A stretch of DNA of 64,000 bases, from the NCBI RefSeq assembly GCF_044755465.1, contig NZ_JBIVRB010000008.1, positions 62,001-126,000 of the forward strand, written 5' to 3'. Numbering within the stretch: the first letter of the stretch is position 1; every line of letters starts with the position of its first letter. Both the position numbers and the translations under genes were made by a program. Positions 42,912-51,525 of the stretch are shown in pieces. The notes under the pieces were generated by a model. The model did no database searches, was not told the DNA's origin, and saw only the letters and a program-made list of their open reading frames with translations. Source of the stretch: Peterkaempfera sp044755465 (lineage in GTDB: Bacteria > Actinomycetota > Actinomycetes > Streptomycetales > Streptomycetaceae).

Positions 42912-43667
42912 TTGTTGCTTCTCATCTCCCCGGACAGCGTCGAAGAGGCCCTCGACTGCGCGAAGGCGGCGGAGCACCTCGACATCGTCGATGTCAAGAA
43001 GCCCGACGAGGGCTCGCTCGGCGCGAACTTCCCGTGGGTCATCAGGGAGATCCGCGGTGCGGTCCCGGCGGACAAGCCGGTGTCCGCCACGGTGGGGGAC
43101 GTACCGTACAAGCCCGGCACGGTGGCCCAGGCGGCGCTCGGCGCGGCCGTCTCCGGGGCCACATACATCAAGGTCGGCCTCTACGGGTGCACCACGCCCG
43201 AACAGGCCATCGATGTCATGCGAGGGGTCGTCCGGGCGGTGAAGGACTACCGGCCGGACGCGTTCGTCGTCGCCTCGGGCTACGCCGACGCCCATCGGAT
43301 CGGCTGCGTCAACCCGCTCGCACTGCCCGACATCGCCCTCCGCTCCGGCTCCGACGCGGCCATGCTCGACACCGCGATCAAGGACGGGACACGGCTGTTC
43401 GACCACGTTCCGCCGGACGTCTGCGCGGAGTTCGTCCGGCTGGCCCACGAGGCCGAGCTGCTCGCCGCCCTCGCCGGCAGCGTCAAGGTGGGGGACCTCG
43501 GCGAGCTGACCCGCATCGGCACGGACATCGTGGGGGTGCGCGGGGCGGTCTGCGAGGGGGGCGACCGCAACACCGGGAGGATTCAGCCGCAGCTGGTGGC
43601 CGCCTTCCGAGCCGAGATGGACCGGCATGCCCGGGAGTACGCAGCTGCCGTCACCGCCGCGAGCTGA
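42912..43667 (+). CDS. mfnB-like: (5-formylfuran-3-yl)methyl phosphate synthase (MfnB family)
   Basis: The protein of about 251 residues matches the MfnB/4HFCP synthase family: LLISPDSVEEALDCAKAAEH, DIVDVKKPDEGSLGANFPWVI with the catalytic Lys region, and VKVGDLGELTRIGTDIVGVRG near the C terminus. In methanogens this enzyme joins two glyceraldehyde-3-phosphate molecules into the furan aldehyde phosphate that starts methanofuran synthesis. Its presence in an actinomycete operon with aldehyde and alcohol dehydrogenases suggests a furan-type small molecule. I start at TTG 42912, with AAGGAG 6 nt upstream, because the family begins MLLLISP; an upstream in-frame GTG at 42885 is less likely. Confidence 0.9.
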   Translation: MLLLISPDSVEEALDCAKAAEHLDIVDVKKPDEGSLGANFPWVIREIRGAVPADKPVSATVGDVPYKPGTVAQAALGAAVSGATYIKVGLYGCTTPEQAIDVMRGVVRAVKDYRPDAFVVASGYADAHRIGCVNPLALPDIALRSGSDAAMLDTAIKDGTRLFDHVPPDVCAEFVRLAHEAELLAALAGSVKVGDLGELTRIGTDIVGVRGAVCEGGDRNTGRIQPQLVAAFRAEMDRHAREYAAAVTAAS

Positions 43668-43675
43668 CCGCCGGC

Positions 43676-45085
43676 ATGCCGACACGTCAGCCCCATCGCG
43701 CACCTGGGACCCGCAGCGGCCGCTTCGCCGTCCTCGATCCGGCCGTGGGTGAGGCCTTCGACGAGGCTCCCGACCAGCAGCCGGACGAATTGGACGCCCT
43801 TGTCGACCGGGCTCACAAGGCATGGCTGAGCTGGCGGGCCGACCCCGTCGCCCGCAGCACCGCGTTGCTCGCGGCGGCCGACGCCGTGGAGGCGGCCGGG
43901 GGCGACCTGGCTCCGCTGCTCACCCGTGAACAGGGCAAACCCCTGGCCGAGTCCTCCGCGGAGATCGCCCGTACGGCGGCTCGCCTGCGCTACTTCGCCG
44001 CGCTGGACGCCGGGCCCCAGCCGATCGCAGACGGTCGGCCGGTGCGCAGCGAGGTCCGCTGGCGCTCGCTGGGGCCCGTCGCCGCGATCGTCCCGTGGAA
44101 CTTTCCCCTCCAGCTCGCGTCGGCGAAGTTCGCGCCCGCGCTCGCCGCAGGCAACACGATGGTGCTCAAGCCCTCCCCGTTCACGCCTCTCGCCACCCGG
44201 CTGCTGGGGTCCGTCATCTCCACCGCCCTCCCCGAGGACGTCCTGACGATCGTCACCGGTCGCGAACCCCTCGGGGCCCGCCTCGCCTCCCATCCGGGGA
44301 TGCGCCATGTGACCTTCACCGGTTCGATTCCCACCGGACGGGCCGTCGCGGAGGGCGCGGCGGCCTCGCTCGCCCGGGTCACCCTGGAGCTGGGCGGCAA
44401 CGACGCCGCCATCCTGCTGGAGGACGTCGATGTGGAGCGGGTCGCGGACCGGCTGTTCTGGGCGGCGTTCCGCAACTGCGGGCAGGTCTGCATGGCGGTC
44501 AAGCGCGTCTATGCCCCGGCCCGGCTCTACCCGCAGGTGGTCGAGGCCCTCGCGCAGTGCGCCAAGAGCGCGGTCGTCGGGGCCGGGCTCGACCCGGGCT
44601 CGCAGCTGGGGCCGGTCAACAACGCCCCGCAACTGGCCCGGGTCGAGCGCTACACGGCCCAGGCCCTGGCAGACGGCGCCCGAGCCGTGGCCGGTGGCCA
44701 CCGGCTGGACCGACCGGGCTACTTCTTCGCCCCGACGATCCTGGCCGATGTCCCGCCCGACAGCCCGGTGGTGACGGAGGAGCAGTTCGGTCCCGTCCTG
44801 CCAGTGCTGCCGTACGGGAGCCTTGACGAAGCCGTCGCGGCGGCCAACGGCACCGGCTTCGGGCTGGGCGGCTCGGTATGGGGGACCGACCTCGACCGGG
44901 CCGAGGCGGTGGCCGACCGGCTGGAGTGCGGGACGGCGTGGATCAACCACCACGCCGAACTGTCCCTCGCCCAGCCCTTCGCGGGCATCAAGGAGAGCGG
45001 TGTCGGCGTCGCGGGCGGGCCGTGGGGGCTCTACGGGAACCTCAGGCCGTTCGTGGTGCACCGTCCGGAGGAGACGCGACCATGA
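43676..45085 (+). CDS. NAD(P)-dependent aldehyde dehydrogenase
   Basis: This 469-residue member of the ALDH superfamily has the conserved PWNFPLQLA and KPSPFTP cofactor regions, the general base Glu in LELGGND and catalytic Cys272 in RNCGQVCMAVKR. It follows the MfnB gene by 8 nt and overlaps the next gene by ATGA. In this operon it probably oxidises the furan aldehyde or a derived aldehyde to the acid (inference). Length is typical of succinate-semialdehyde-dehydrogenase-like ALDHs. Confidence 0.93.
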   Translation: MPTRQPHRAPGTRSGRFAVLDPAVGEAFDEAPDQQPDELDALVDRAHKAWLSWRADPVARSTALLAAADAVEAAGGDLAPLLTREQGKPLAESSAEIARTAARLRYFAALDAGPQPIADGRPVRSEVRWRSLGPVAAIVPWNFPLQLASAKFAPALAAGNTMVLKPSPFTPLATRLLGSVISTALPEDVLTIVTGREPLGARLASHPGMRHVTFTGSIPTGRAVAEGAAASLARVTLELGGNDAAILLEDVDVERVADRLFWAAFRNCGQVCMAVKRVYAPARLYPQVVEALAQCAKSAVVGAGLDPGSQLGPVNNAPQLARVERYTAQALADGARAVAGGHRLDRPGYFFAPTILADVPPDSPVVTEEQFGPVLPVLPYGSLDEAVAAANGTGFGLGGSVWGTDLDRAEAVADRLECGTAWINHHAELSLAQPFAGIKESGVGVAGGPWGLYGNLRPFVVHRPEETRP

Positions 45086-46185
45086 GGTTCGACGCGGCGG
45101 TGCTGCGCTCGTACGAGAGCCGATTCGCCGTCGAGGAGGTGATCCTGGACGCGGGGCCGGCCGACGGCGAGATCCTGGTCAGGATCGCGGGCTGCGGGAT
45201 GTGCCGGACCGATCTCGCGGTCCGGCGTTCGGCGGGCCGCTCGCCGCTGCCGGCGGTGCTCGGCCACGAGGGGGCCGGGGTCGTGGTGGAGACGGGCGGC
45301 CCGGACACCGGCCTGAGCGTCGGCGACCATGTCGTGCTGAGCTTCGACTCCTGCGGACACTGCCGGAGCTGCATGGCCGCGGCTCCCGCCTACTGTGACT
45401 CCTTCGCCTCACTCAACCTCTTCGGAGGGCGCAAGGAGAACGCGGCGCGGTTCACCGACGCGACCGGGGGCGAACTGGCCCCCCGGTGGTTCGGCCAGTC
45501 CTCGTTCGCCGGGTACGCGATGGTCCAGGCCCGCAATGCCGTCCGGGTCGACTCCGCACTGCCCGTCGAACTGCTCGGACCGCTCGGCTGCGGCTTCCTC
45601 ACCGGCGCCGGAGCGGTCTGGAACTCCTTCGGCGTCGGCCCCGGCGACACCATCGCGGTCTTCGGCGCGGGAGCGGTGGGCCTGGCCGCGGTGATGGCGG
45701 CCACCGCCGCCGGGGCGGTGGCCGTGGCCGTCGACCGGCACCCCGAACGGCTGGTCCTCGCCGAGCGGTTCGGTGCGCTCCCGCTGCACGCCGCATCGGG
45801 CGACCTGCCCGACCGCATCCAGCGACTGACCGACGGTGGCGCGCAGTACGCACTGGACACCACGGGCTCCGCCCAGCTGATCAACGACGCGCTCCGGGCC
45901 CTGCGCCCGACCGGCCACCTCGGCCTGGTGGCGCGGCTCCACACCACGCTGCCACTCGAACCGGGGGCGCTGGACCGGGGCCGGAGGATCTCCCACATCT
46001 GCGAGGGGGACGCGGTGCCAGGACTGCTGATCCCACGGCTGACCGGGCTGTGGCAGGCCGGGCGGTTCCCCTTCGACCAGCTGATCCGGACGTACCCACT
46101 CGCCGACATCAACGAGGCCGAACGCGACTGCGAGGAGGGCCGCGTGGTCAAACCCGTCCTGGTTCCGGAGGGGAGGAGCCGATGA
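45082..46185 (+). CDS. Zinc-dependent alcohol dehydrogenase (MDR family)
   Basis: This 367-residue MDR enzyme has catalytic zinc ligands (GCGMCRTDL; GHEGAG), a structural zinc motif C-x2-C-x2-C-x7-C in the CGHCRSCMAAAPAYC segment and a Rossmann motif (VFGAGAVGLAAV). It resembles aryl-alcohol dehydrogenases. It would interconvert a furan alcohol and aldehyde if the MfnB reading of the operon is right. The start overlaps the ALDH stop by ATGA, and its own stop overlaps the start of a broken gene. Confidence 0.93.
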   Translation: MRFDAAVLRSYESRFAVEEVILDAGPADGEILVRIAGCGMCRTDLAVRRSAGRSPLPAVLGHEGAGVVVETGGPDTGLSVGDHVVLSFDSCGHCRSCMAAAPAYCDSFASLNLFGGRKENAARFTDATGGELAPRWFGQSSFAGYAMVQARNAVRVDSALPVELLGPLGCGFLTGAGAVWNSFGVGPGDTIAVFGAGAVGLAAVMAATAAGAVAVAVDRHPERLVLAERFGALPLHAASGDLPDRIQRLTDGGAQYALDTTGSAQLINDALRALRPTGHLGLVARLHTTLPLEPGALDRGRRISHICEGDAVPGLLIPRLTGLWQAGRFPFDQLIRTYPLADINEAERDCEEGRVVKPVLVPEGRSR

Positions 46186-46220
46186 GCGAGGCATTCAACG
46201 CCGCTGCTTGTCTGTCCTGA
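46182..46220 (+). pseudogene. Broken fourth gene of the MfnB operon (12-codon stub)
   Basis: An ATG overlaps the ADH stop (ATGA), exactly like the other junctions of this operon, but the frame stops after 12 codons (MSEAFNAAACLS) inside a 17-bp tandem repeat. It looks like a coupled downstream gene lost by deletion or insertion at the repeat. Nothing recognisable follows before the convergent methyltransferase gene. Confidence 0.55.
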
Positions 46221-46257
46221 CTTCTTGTCTGTACCGGCTGCTTGTCTGTACCGACTC
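46207..46257 (+). repeat. 17-bp tandem repeat, three copies
   Basis: Three 17-bp units each begin CTTGTCTGT, at 46207, 46224 and 46241; units two and three continue ACCG. The repeat sits at the break point of the operon. Confidence 0.8.
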
Positions 46258-46351
46258 CGAACGACCGCCCCCCGACGGTCGGCCACGGACACCGCACCGC
46301 CGTGGCCGACCCGCGCGGCGAACCGCGCACCGGGGCTCCCTGACGGCGGAG

Positions 46352-47257
46352 CTACGGCCGAGGCTTGTTCGCGAACACCCACCGGTTGCCCGCCAGCGCG
46401 TCGTTCTGCTCGGGCAGCGGGCCGCGTCCAAGCTGCCGGGTGAAGTCGAAGGGGGTGTGGACCGATGTGGACCAGCCCTTGTCCGCCAGATCACCTGCGG
46501 AGTCGGGCCGCGACTCTCCGTCGAACAGGTCGAGCAGGTCAATGCCGATCTGGTTCTTTGTCGAGGTGTAGATCGGGCTGTCGCGGTATTCCAGCAAGTC
46601 CTTCTCAAGCTTGACCTCGAATGCGAGAGCACTTCCCCCCGCGCTCAACCGGTCCACCATGTCGATGAGGTACGTCTCGGCGGCATTGGGCAGGTAGAAC
46701 AGCAACCCCTCGGCCAGCCAGACGCTCGGTGCGGCCGGGTCGAAGCCGGCGCCGGTCAACGCTTGGACCCAGTCGGCGCGCAGATCGATCGGGATCGGTA
46801 CGCGCGCCGCCTTCGGGGTGGCCGACAGCCCGCCGAGCACCTTGTGCTTGAACGCCAGCACGCCTTCCCTGTCGATCTCGAAGATCACGCAGCCGGGAGG
46901 CCAATCGAGTCGGAACGCCCGCGAATCCAACCCCGCCCCGAGGAGGACCACTTGGCGGGCGCCGGTGTGCACCGACCGGAGGAGAAAGTCGTCGAGCACC
47001 CTCGTCCGCAGGCCGAAGTAGCGCGCGAATCGCCCCCACAGCGGGTCCGCATCCCCGTCCGGAACCTGTTGCAAATGGATCGGCCAGCCCGCGGATGCCG
47101 GTGCGGCACGCACGAAGTGCTCTGCGTAGACGTCCTGTGCCAGGCTGTCGCGGCGGTGGGTCTCGATCGCCCGTGCCGCGGCGACCAGGAGAGCGGTCAG
47201 GCCGACACCCCCTTCCACGCCTTCCACACCGGCGCTCTGATGCGCTGTGCCGACCAT
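46352..47257 (-). CDS. SAM-dependent methyltransferase, LCMT/PPM family (TIGR00027-like)
   Basis: This 301-residue protein has the marks of the actinomycete leucine-carboxyl-methyltransferase-like group: DDFLLRSVHTGARQVVLLGAGLDSRAFRLDWP (SAM-binding loop), FEIDREGVLAFK and WLAEGLLFYLPN. It probably O-methylates a carboxylate or hydroxyl; substrate unknown. ATG 47257 has GGGAGG 6 nt upstream. It is monocistronic, with an A/T-richer upstream region (47280-47400) where a promoter should lie. Confidence 0.9.
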   Translation of the reverse strand: MVGTAHQSAGVEGVEGGVGLTALLVAAARAIETHRRDSLAQDVYAEHFVRAAPASAGWPIHLQQVPDGDADPLWGRFARYFGLRTRVLDDFLLRSVHTGARQVVLLGAGLDSRAFRLDWPPGCVIFEIDREGVLAFKHKVLGGLSATPKAARVPIPIDLRADWVQALTGAGFDPAAPSVWLAEGLLFYLPNAAETYLIDMVDRLSAGGSALAFEVKLEKDLLEYRDSPIYTSTKNQIGIDLLDLFDGESRPDSAGDLADKGWSTSVHTPFDFTRQLGRGPLPEQNDALAGNRWVFANKPRP

Positions 47258-47653
47258 GTGTCCTCCCATGGGGTGACTTGAGACCACGAACAGCGAGGAA
47301 TACGAAATCTGTTTATCCGCAGTGAACGCAGGAGCCGATTCGGATGGCGCAAACGGAATGCGGTAGCGATATGCCACCGCATTCCCGATCCGGGTCCGAA
47401 CTCGGACTTCCCGCAGTCCCCCCACTATCCAGCCGGTGATCGCCCCCCGCCCGAGAAATCCAACATGGTTCACTCGAACAGGTGAATCTCTGGCTCGACC
47501 ACCGGCCCGGCGTCCGCCGACCACGCACGGTCGACGAGCCGACGCGCCCGGGGCACCGCGAGACGGCTCACCCGGGTTCACCGACAAGAGCCAAGAAAAT
47601 CGGACGCCGAAGTCGAGAACCCGTGGCCGGCTCCGTCACCGTAGGGGACGTTC
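47258..47653. other. Intergenic stretch upstream of methyltransferase
   Basis: No gene is supported. The first ~150 nt are relatively A/T-rich and probably hold the methyltransferase promoter; the rest leads into decayed coding sequence. Confidence 0.4.
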
Positions 47654-47812
47654 GTCCGGTACGACGGCGAGGGCCGCCCGCCGGTCACCGACGGCCCGTT
47701 CGCCAAGACCGAGGACCTGATCGCCGGCTGGATGGTGATCGACGTCGACAGCTACGAGCGCGCCATCGAGCCGGCCGGGGAGCTGTCGGCCGCCCCCGGG
47801 GCGGGCGGGAGG
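47654..47812 (+). pseudogene. YCII-related (DGPF) domain fragment
   Basis: An open stretch without a start reads VRYDGEGRPPVTDGPFAKTE then DLIAGWMVIDVDSYERAIE. This is the DGPF signature and following strand of YCII-related proteins, then the frame is lost. Intact YCII genes usually sit directly before ECF42-type sigma genes, and a sigma fragment follows here. Both ends are missing. Confidence 0.75.
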
Positions 47813-47817
47813 TCATC

Positions 47818-48208
47818 GTCGACGAGGAGCCGGCGCCCGGACCCACCCCTGCGGTGGACGACACGCTCCAGCTCTACTTCCTGTGCGCCCACCCGTCGCT
47901 GACCCGGTCGTCCGCAGTCGCGCTCACGCTGCGCGCGGTCGGCGGGCTGACCACCCGCCCCGATCACCCGGGCCTACCTGGTGCCCGAGGCGACCATGGC
48001 GCAGCGCACCAGCCGGGCCAAGCGCACCGTCTCGGGCGCGCGGTTCGACCAGCCCGGCGATGTCGCCACCGTGCTGCGCGTCCTCTACTTGGTCTTCAAC
48101 GAGGGCTACTCCGGGGACGTCGACCTCGCCGCCGAGGCCATCCGGCTCACCCGGCAGCTCACGGCCGCGATCGACCACCCCGAGGTGGCGGGGCTGCTCG
48201 CTCGCTGA
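47818..48208 (+). pseudogene. ECF42-type sigma factor remnant with frameshift
   Basis: One frame reads DDTLQLYFLCAHPSLTRSSA then VALTLRAVGGLTT. A frameshift near 47965 moves to AYLVPEATMAQRTSRAKRTV then LYLVFNEGYSGDVDLAAEAIRL and a stop at 48208. These are region 4 and the C-terminal extension of ECF42 (DGPF-linked) sigma factors. N-terminal region 2 and the C-terminal TPR-like part are absent, so it cannot be functional. Confidence 0.8.
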
Positions 48209-48296
48209 CAGCGCGGACGGTCATGCCGAGAGCGCGAGAGCCGAGGGCCGTGAACCCCGTGGTGCTCCGCCAGGAAGGAAGCCGGAGCAGCGGGTT

Positions 48297-48512
48297 CAGA
48301 GCTTCGGCTCCCACACCACCAGCCACACGTCGTCGGCCGCGCCGTTCGGGGAGCAGGTGTACTGGACGAGCGGGCGGCCCGAGCCGACGCCGTCCTTGAC
48401 GTTCAGGCACTTTCCGGTGGACCTGACCACCAGCTGGTAACCGGTCCCCTTGGGCACAAGCTTCCACTGGGCGTTGAGGGCGGTCTCGGAGCAGGTGTGG
48501 TTGATGACCAGA
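48297..48512 (-). pseudogene. C-terminal fragment of a ricin-type beta-trefoil lectin domain
   Basis: On the minus strand a start-less frame reads INHTCSETALNAQWKLVP, then GTGYQLVVRSTGKCLNV, then QYTCSPNGAADDVW, and stops after WEPKL. The spacing of Cys, the GKCLNV and Q-Y/W motifs is that of a RICIN carbohydrate-binding domain from a secreted protein. The catalytic part is missing. Confidence 0.7.
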
Positions 48513-48708
48513 CCAGCGGATCAGTAAGCACCAGGCCCGGGTCAGCCGCTGCGGACGAGGAGGCTCACGACGCCTCATGCGACGAGGCCGGTGGCGGGGG
48601 TGGCGCCGCCGCGTCCGTACGGGTGGCGGTGGGCCCCGCCGCCGTCTCTTCGTTCGTGTACAGGGCTAGGTTGCTGAGCGACCCGCTGCGGCTTCCCGGA
48701 GGACACCG

Positions 48709-49536
48709 ATGGCCATCCCCGCCCTGGACCACTCAGCAACCCGTTACTCCCTGGCCCACGCCTACTGGATGGCGCGGGCGGCCGGGCTGGCCTCCCAGGA
48801 CCCGGACGGCATCGAGAACCAGGCGCACGCATGGGGCTTCGGGCAGGTGCGGCACTTTGAGTCGACGCACCGGATGCCGTTCCCGATCGAGGACACCCAG
48901 GCCTATGTGATGGCCAGCGACCGCATGATCGTCACCGGGTTCCGAGGCACCGAGGTCCTGAAGATCTACGACTGGCTGACCGACGTGGACACCCCGCCCG
49001 TCCCCGGGCCGGCGGACAAGGGCTTCGTCCACTACGGCTTCAACCAGGCCCTGCGGTCCGTCTACCCCCAGATCCGGGACACCGTCCAGGAGCTGCGCAC
49101 CAACGGGCAGAGCATCTGGTTCACCGGCCACAGCCTCGGCGGCGCCCTCGCCATGCTGGCCGGCGCCCACTTCTACTTCGAGGACCCGCGCCGACTGCCC
49201 GACGGCGTCTACACCTACGGCCAGCCCCGGACCTGCGAACGGCTGCTCACCGCCGCGCACAACACCGCCTTCAAGGACCGCTGCTACCGCTTCGTCAACA
49301 ACAACGACATCGTTCCCCAGCTCCCGCCCGAGCCGGCCTACACACACGTCGACACCCTGCGCTACTTCGACGCCAACGGGAAGCTCCACGAGACCATGCC
49401 GCTCGTGGCGGGGTTGAAGGACCGGGTCACGGGCTTCCGCCAGGACATGTTCGCCCCCGAGACCGACGGCATCAAGGACCACCACCTGCCGAACTACCTG
49501 GCCGCGTTCGAGAAGAACCTCGCCGTGTCCGCCTGA
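48709..49536 (+). CDS. Lipase class 3 family protein
   Basis: This 275-residue alpha/beta hydrolase of the class 3 lipase type has the oxyanion region MIVTGFRGTE, the nucleophile elbow TGHSLGGALA (Ser142), NNDIVPQLPP with the catalytic Asp, and a late KDHHLPNYL supplying His. There is no signal peptide, so a cytoplasmic or non-Sec location is implied. GGAGG lies 8 nt before the ATG. Substrate is probably an acylglycerol or other ester (family knowledge). Confidence 0.93.
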   Translation: MAIPALDHSATRYSLAHAYWMARAAGLASQDPDGIENQAHAWGFGQVRHFESTHRMPFPIEDTQAYVMASDRMIVTGFRGTEVLKIYDWLTDVDTPPVPGPADKGFVHYGFNQALRSVYPQIRDTVQELRTNGQSIWFTGHSLGGALAMLAGAHFYFEDPRRLPDGVYTYGQPRTCERLLTAAHNTAFKDRCYRFVNNNDIVPQLPPEPAYTHVDTLRYFDANGKLHETMPLVAGLKDRVTGFRQDMFAPETDGIKDHHLPNYLAAFEKNLAVSA

Positions 49537-49670
49537 GCCCCGGGAGCGGCGAACGCGAGCGTCCGCCCGGCGGTCGGTCGGGAAGACCGGCGGTGAAAAC
49601 CACTGCGGCGGTGACGGTGCCGGATGCCATGCTGCGGAGGACGAGGGCCCCGCAGCCGCAGCCGCAGCGG

Positions 49671-49699
49671 CCCGCCGACGGTCCCGGACCGTCGGCGGG
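49671..49699. terminator. Bidirectional hairpin between lipase and peptidase E genes
   Basis: A perfect 14-bp inverted repeat beginning CCCGCCGACGGT has essentially no loop (49671-49699). It lies between two convergent genes, 12 nt from the end of the peptidase E gene. It should terminate transcription from both sides. Confidence 0.7.
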
Positions 49700-49710
49700 T
49701 GCTGCCGCCG

Positions 49711-50439
49711 CTACCGGGCCGGGGTGTCGAAGCGGGGAGCGGTTGCGAGCAGGTGGGACACGTCGGTGCCGGTGGGGAGTTCCCGCGGCGGGCGGGTGCG
49801 GGTGAAGAGGCGGGCGGGGCGTTCGCCGTCCACCTGGGCGTGGTCCCCGGTGACGCGCAGCCAGGAGCCTTCGCGCAGGCCGAGGACGGGGACGTCGTTC
49901 TCCTCCAGGAACTCCGTCAGCCGCTCCTCGCGGGTCTCGCCCTTGTGGGTGCTGTGCGGGTCCGGGTCCAGGTAGTGCGGGTTGATCTGGAACGGGACCA
50001 GGCCCAGCGCGTCGAAGGACGGCGGCTGGACGATGGGCATGTCATTGGTCGTACGGAGCGTGGGGGCGGCCATGTTGGTTCCCGCGCTGGCGCTGAGGTA
50101 CGGCGTCCCGGCGCGCACGGCGGTGCCGATCGCGTCCCGCAGTCCGGTGCGGTACAGGGCGCTGAGCAGCCGGAAGGAGTTGCCGCCGCCGACGAAGACC
50201 GCGTCGCAGGAGGCGAGCTCGCGGACCGGGTCCGGGCCCTCGTGGACGCCGCGCACGGTGATCCCGGCCGGTTCCAGGGCGCCGCGCACCCGGGCGGTGT
50301 ACGTGTCGTGGTCGGCCAGCGCGTACGGGACGAAGGCCAGTCGGGCGGCGGGGGGCAGGAAGGCGGTCACGGCCGCCATGGCGTGTTCCAGGTAGCCGTG
50401 GCCGTGCTGGGTGGAGTTGGAGAGCAGCAGAAGGTCCAT
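49711..50439 (-). CDS. pepE: Peptidase E (S51 family alpha-aspartyl dipeptidase)
   Basis: This 242-residue protein has the S51 layout: MDLLLLSNS start, VFVGGGNSFRLL, the nucleophile in LSASAGTNMAAP, and INPHYLDPDPHSTHKGETR with the catalytic His. PepE hydrolyses dipeptides with N-terminal Asp. It lies 61 nt after the IclR regulator on the same strand and next to a permease/M20 operon, so it may belong to one peptide or amide utilisation system (inference). Confidence 0.92.
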   Translation of the reverse strand: MDLLLLSNSTQHGHGYLEHAMAAVTAFLPPAARLAFVPYALADHDTYTARVRGALEPAGITVRGVHEGPDPVRELASCDAVFVGGGNSFRLLSALYRTGLRDAIGTAVRAGTPYLSASAGTNMAAPTLRTTNDMPIVQPPSFDALGLVPFQINPHYLDPDPHSTHKGETREERLTEFLEENDVPVLGLREGSWLRVTGDHAQVDGERPARLFTRTRPPRELPTGTDVSHLLATAPRFDTPAR

Positions 50440-50500
50440 GGGGGTGGTCCTCACGGGGCGGTGGGGTCGGTGGTGGTGGGGGCGGGCTGTGGGGGCCCGG

Positions 50501-51331
50501 TCAGCTCCGTGGCCGGCGGCGGGTGTGCTGCGGCGGTGTGGTGAGCCGCTTCTCCAGCAGCTGGGCCGAGCGGCGCAGCGCGGCGAGGCGGTCCTCGGGG
50601 CCGTTCGGGAAGCGTTCCGGGGTGCCGCCCAGGCTGAGGCTGCCGTAGGGCTCGCGTCCCAGGAACACCGGCACCGCGACGGTGGCGATCCCGGCGTCGT
50701 ACTCACCGACCGTCCAGGCGTAGCCCTGGGCGCGGACCTGTAGGAACTCCTGCTCCAGCTGGTCGGCGTCGGTGACCGTGCGGTCGGTGAAGCGGGCCAT
50801 GGGCCGGCCGCGGAAGAGCCGGTGCCGCTGCTCGTCCGGCAGGAAGGCGTAGAAGGACTTGCTGGTGGCGCCGGCGTGCGCCGGATAGAGCTCTCCGACC
50901 AGCGGGTAGTAGCGCAGCGGTCCGGCCACGCCCTCCTCCGCCGCCACGCAGCGCATGTGGAAGCTGTCGGGCAGGCAGAACAGGACGGTGTCGCCGGTGG
51001 TCCTGCGCAGGTCCGCCAGGACCGGCCCGGCCAGTAGTTCCAGTGATCCGGAGCGTTCCCAGAGCCGGCCCAGGCGCAGCACGGCGGGGCCGATGCGGTA
51101 GCGGCGGGTGGCCGGGTCGGAGACGAGGAAGCCGCGCCCGGCGAGGGTGGCGAGCAGGCGTTGGGCGACCGAGGTGTCCCAGCCGAACTCCTGGGCGATC
51201 TCGGTCACGCCCCAGTCGGGCCGGTTCCGTTCGAAGGCCAGCAGGACGAGCAGGGCCCGGTCGACGGTCTGCAGGGCGCCTGCCGGCGTCCGCCGGTCCA
51301 TCCGGTCGGCATCGGGTTCGGCCATCGCCAT
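50501..51331 (-). CDS. IclR family transcriptional regulator
   Basis: The 276-residue protein has an N-terminal winged helix (VTEIAQEFGWDTSVAQRLLATL) and the IclR effector domain (AHAGATSKSFYAFLP, GYAWTVGEYDAGIATVAVPV). It diverges from the DUF1177-permease-M20 operon across a 194-nt spacer with a 15-bp tandem repeat, so it very probably controls that operon in response to its substrate. Confidence 0.93.
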   Translation of the reverse strand: MAMAEPDADRMDRRTPAGALQTVDRALLVLLAFERNRPDWGVTEIAQEFGWDTSVAQRLLATLAGRGFLVSDPATRRYRIGPAVLRLGRLWERSGSLELLAGPVLADLRRTTGDTVLFCLPDSFHMRCVAAEEGVAGPLRYYPLVGELYPAHAGATSKSFYAFLPDEQRHRLFRGRPMARFTDRTVTDADQLEQEFLQVRAQGYAWTVGEYDAGIATVAVPVFLGREPYGSLSLGGTPERFPNGPEDRLAALRRSAQLLEKRLTTPPQHTRRRPRS

Positions 51332-51448
51332 CTCACCATCTCACCATTCAGACTTGTATTGCAGATAACGGGAAACTGTTGTGCTCAACGCTATCCGATC
51401 CCGAATCTGCTTGTCAGTACCTGCCAGGCACCCCGGCCGGAGTTCCGC

Positions 51449-51506
51449 CGGAAGTCCTGCCGTCGGAAGTCCTGCCGTCGGAAGTCGTGCCGCCGGGAGT
51501 CCTGGA
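51449..51506. repeat. 15-bp tandem repeat upstream of DUF1177 operon
   Basis: Units CGGAAGTCCTGCCGT occur twice exactly (51449, 51464), once with two changes (51479) and once partly (51494). They lie 20 nt before the DUF1177 start, between it and the divergent IclR gene. They could be part of the untranslated leader or regulator sites. Confidence 0.8.
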
Positions 51507-51525
51507 TGAGTGAGAGAAGCCGCCC

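Noticed and set aside
47482..48399. Single long plus-strand gene across the decayed block
   Set aside because: The recognisable YCII and sigma segments lie in other, broken frames, and this frame has shadow-like composition.
51449..51506. CRISPR-like array
   Set aside because: The units are contiguous 15-bp direct repeats without spacers; the other repeat sites in the window are similar.
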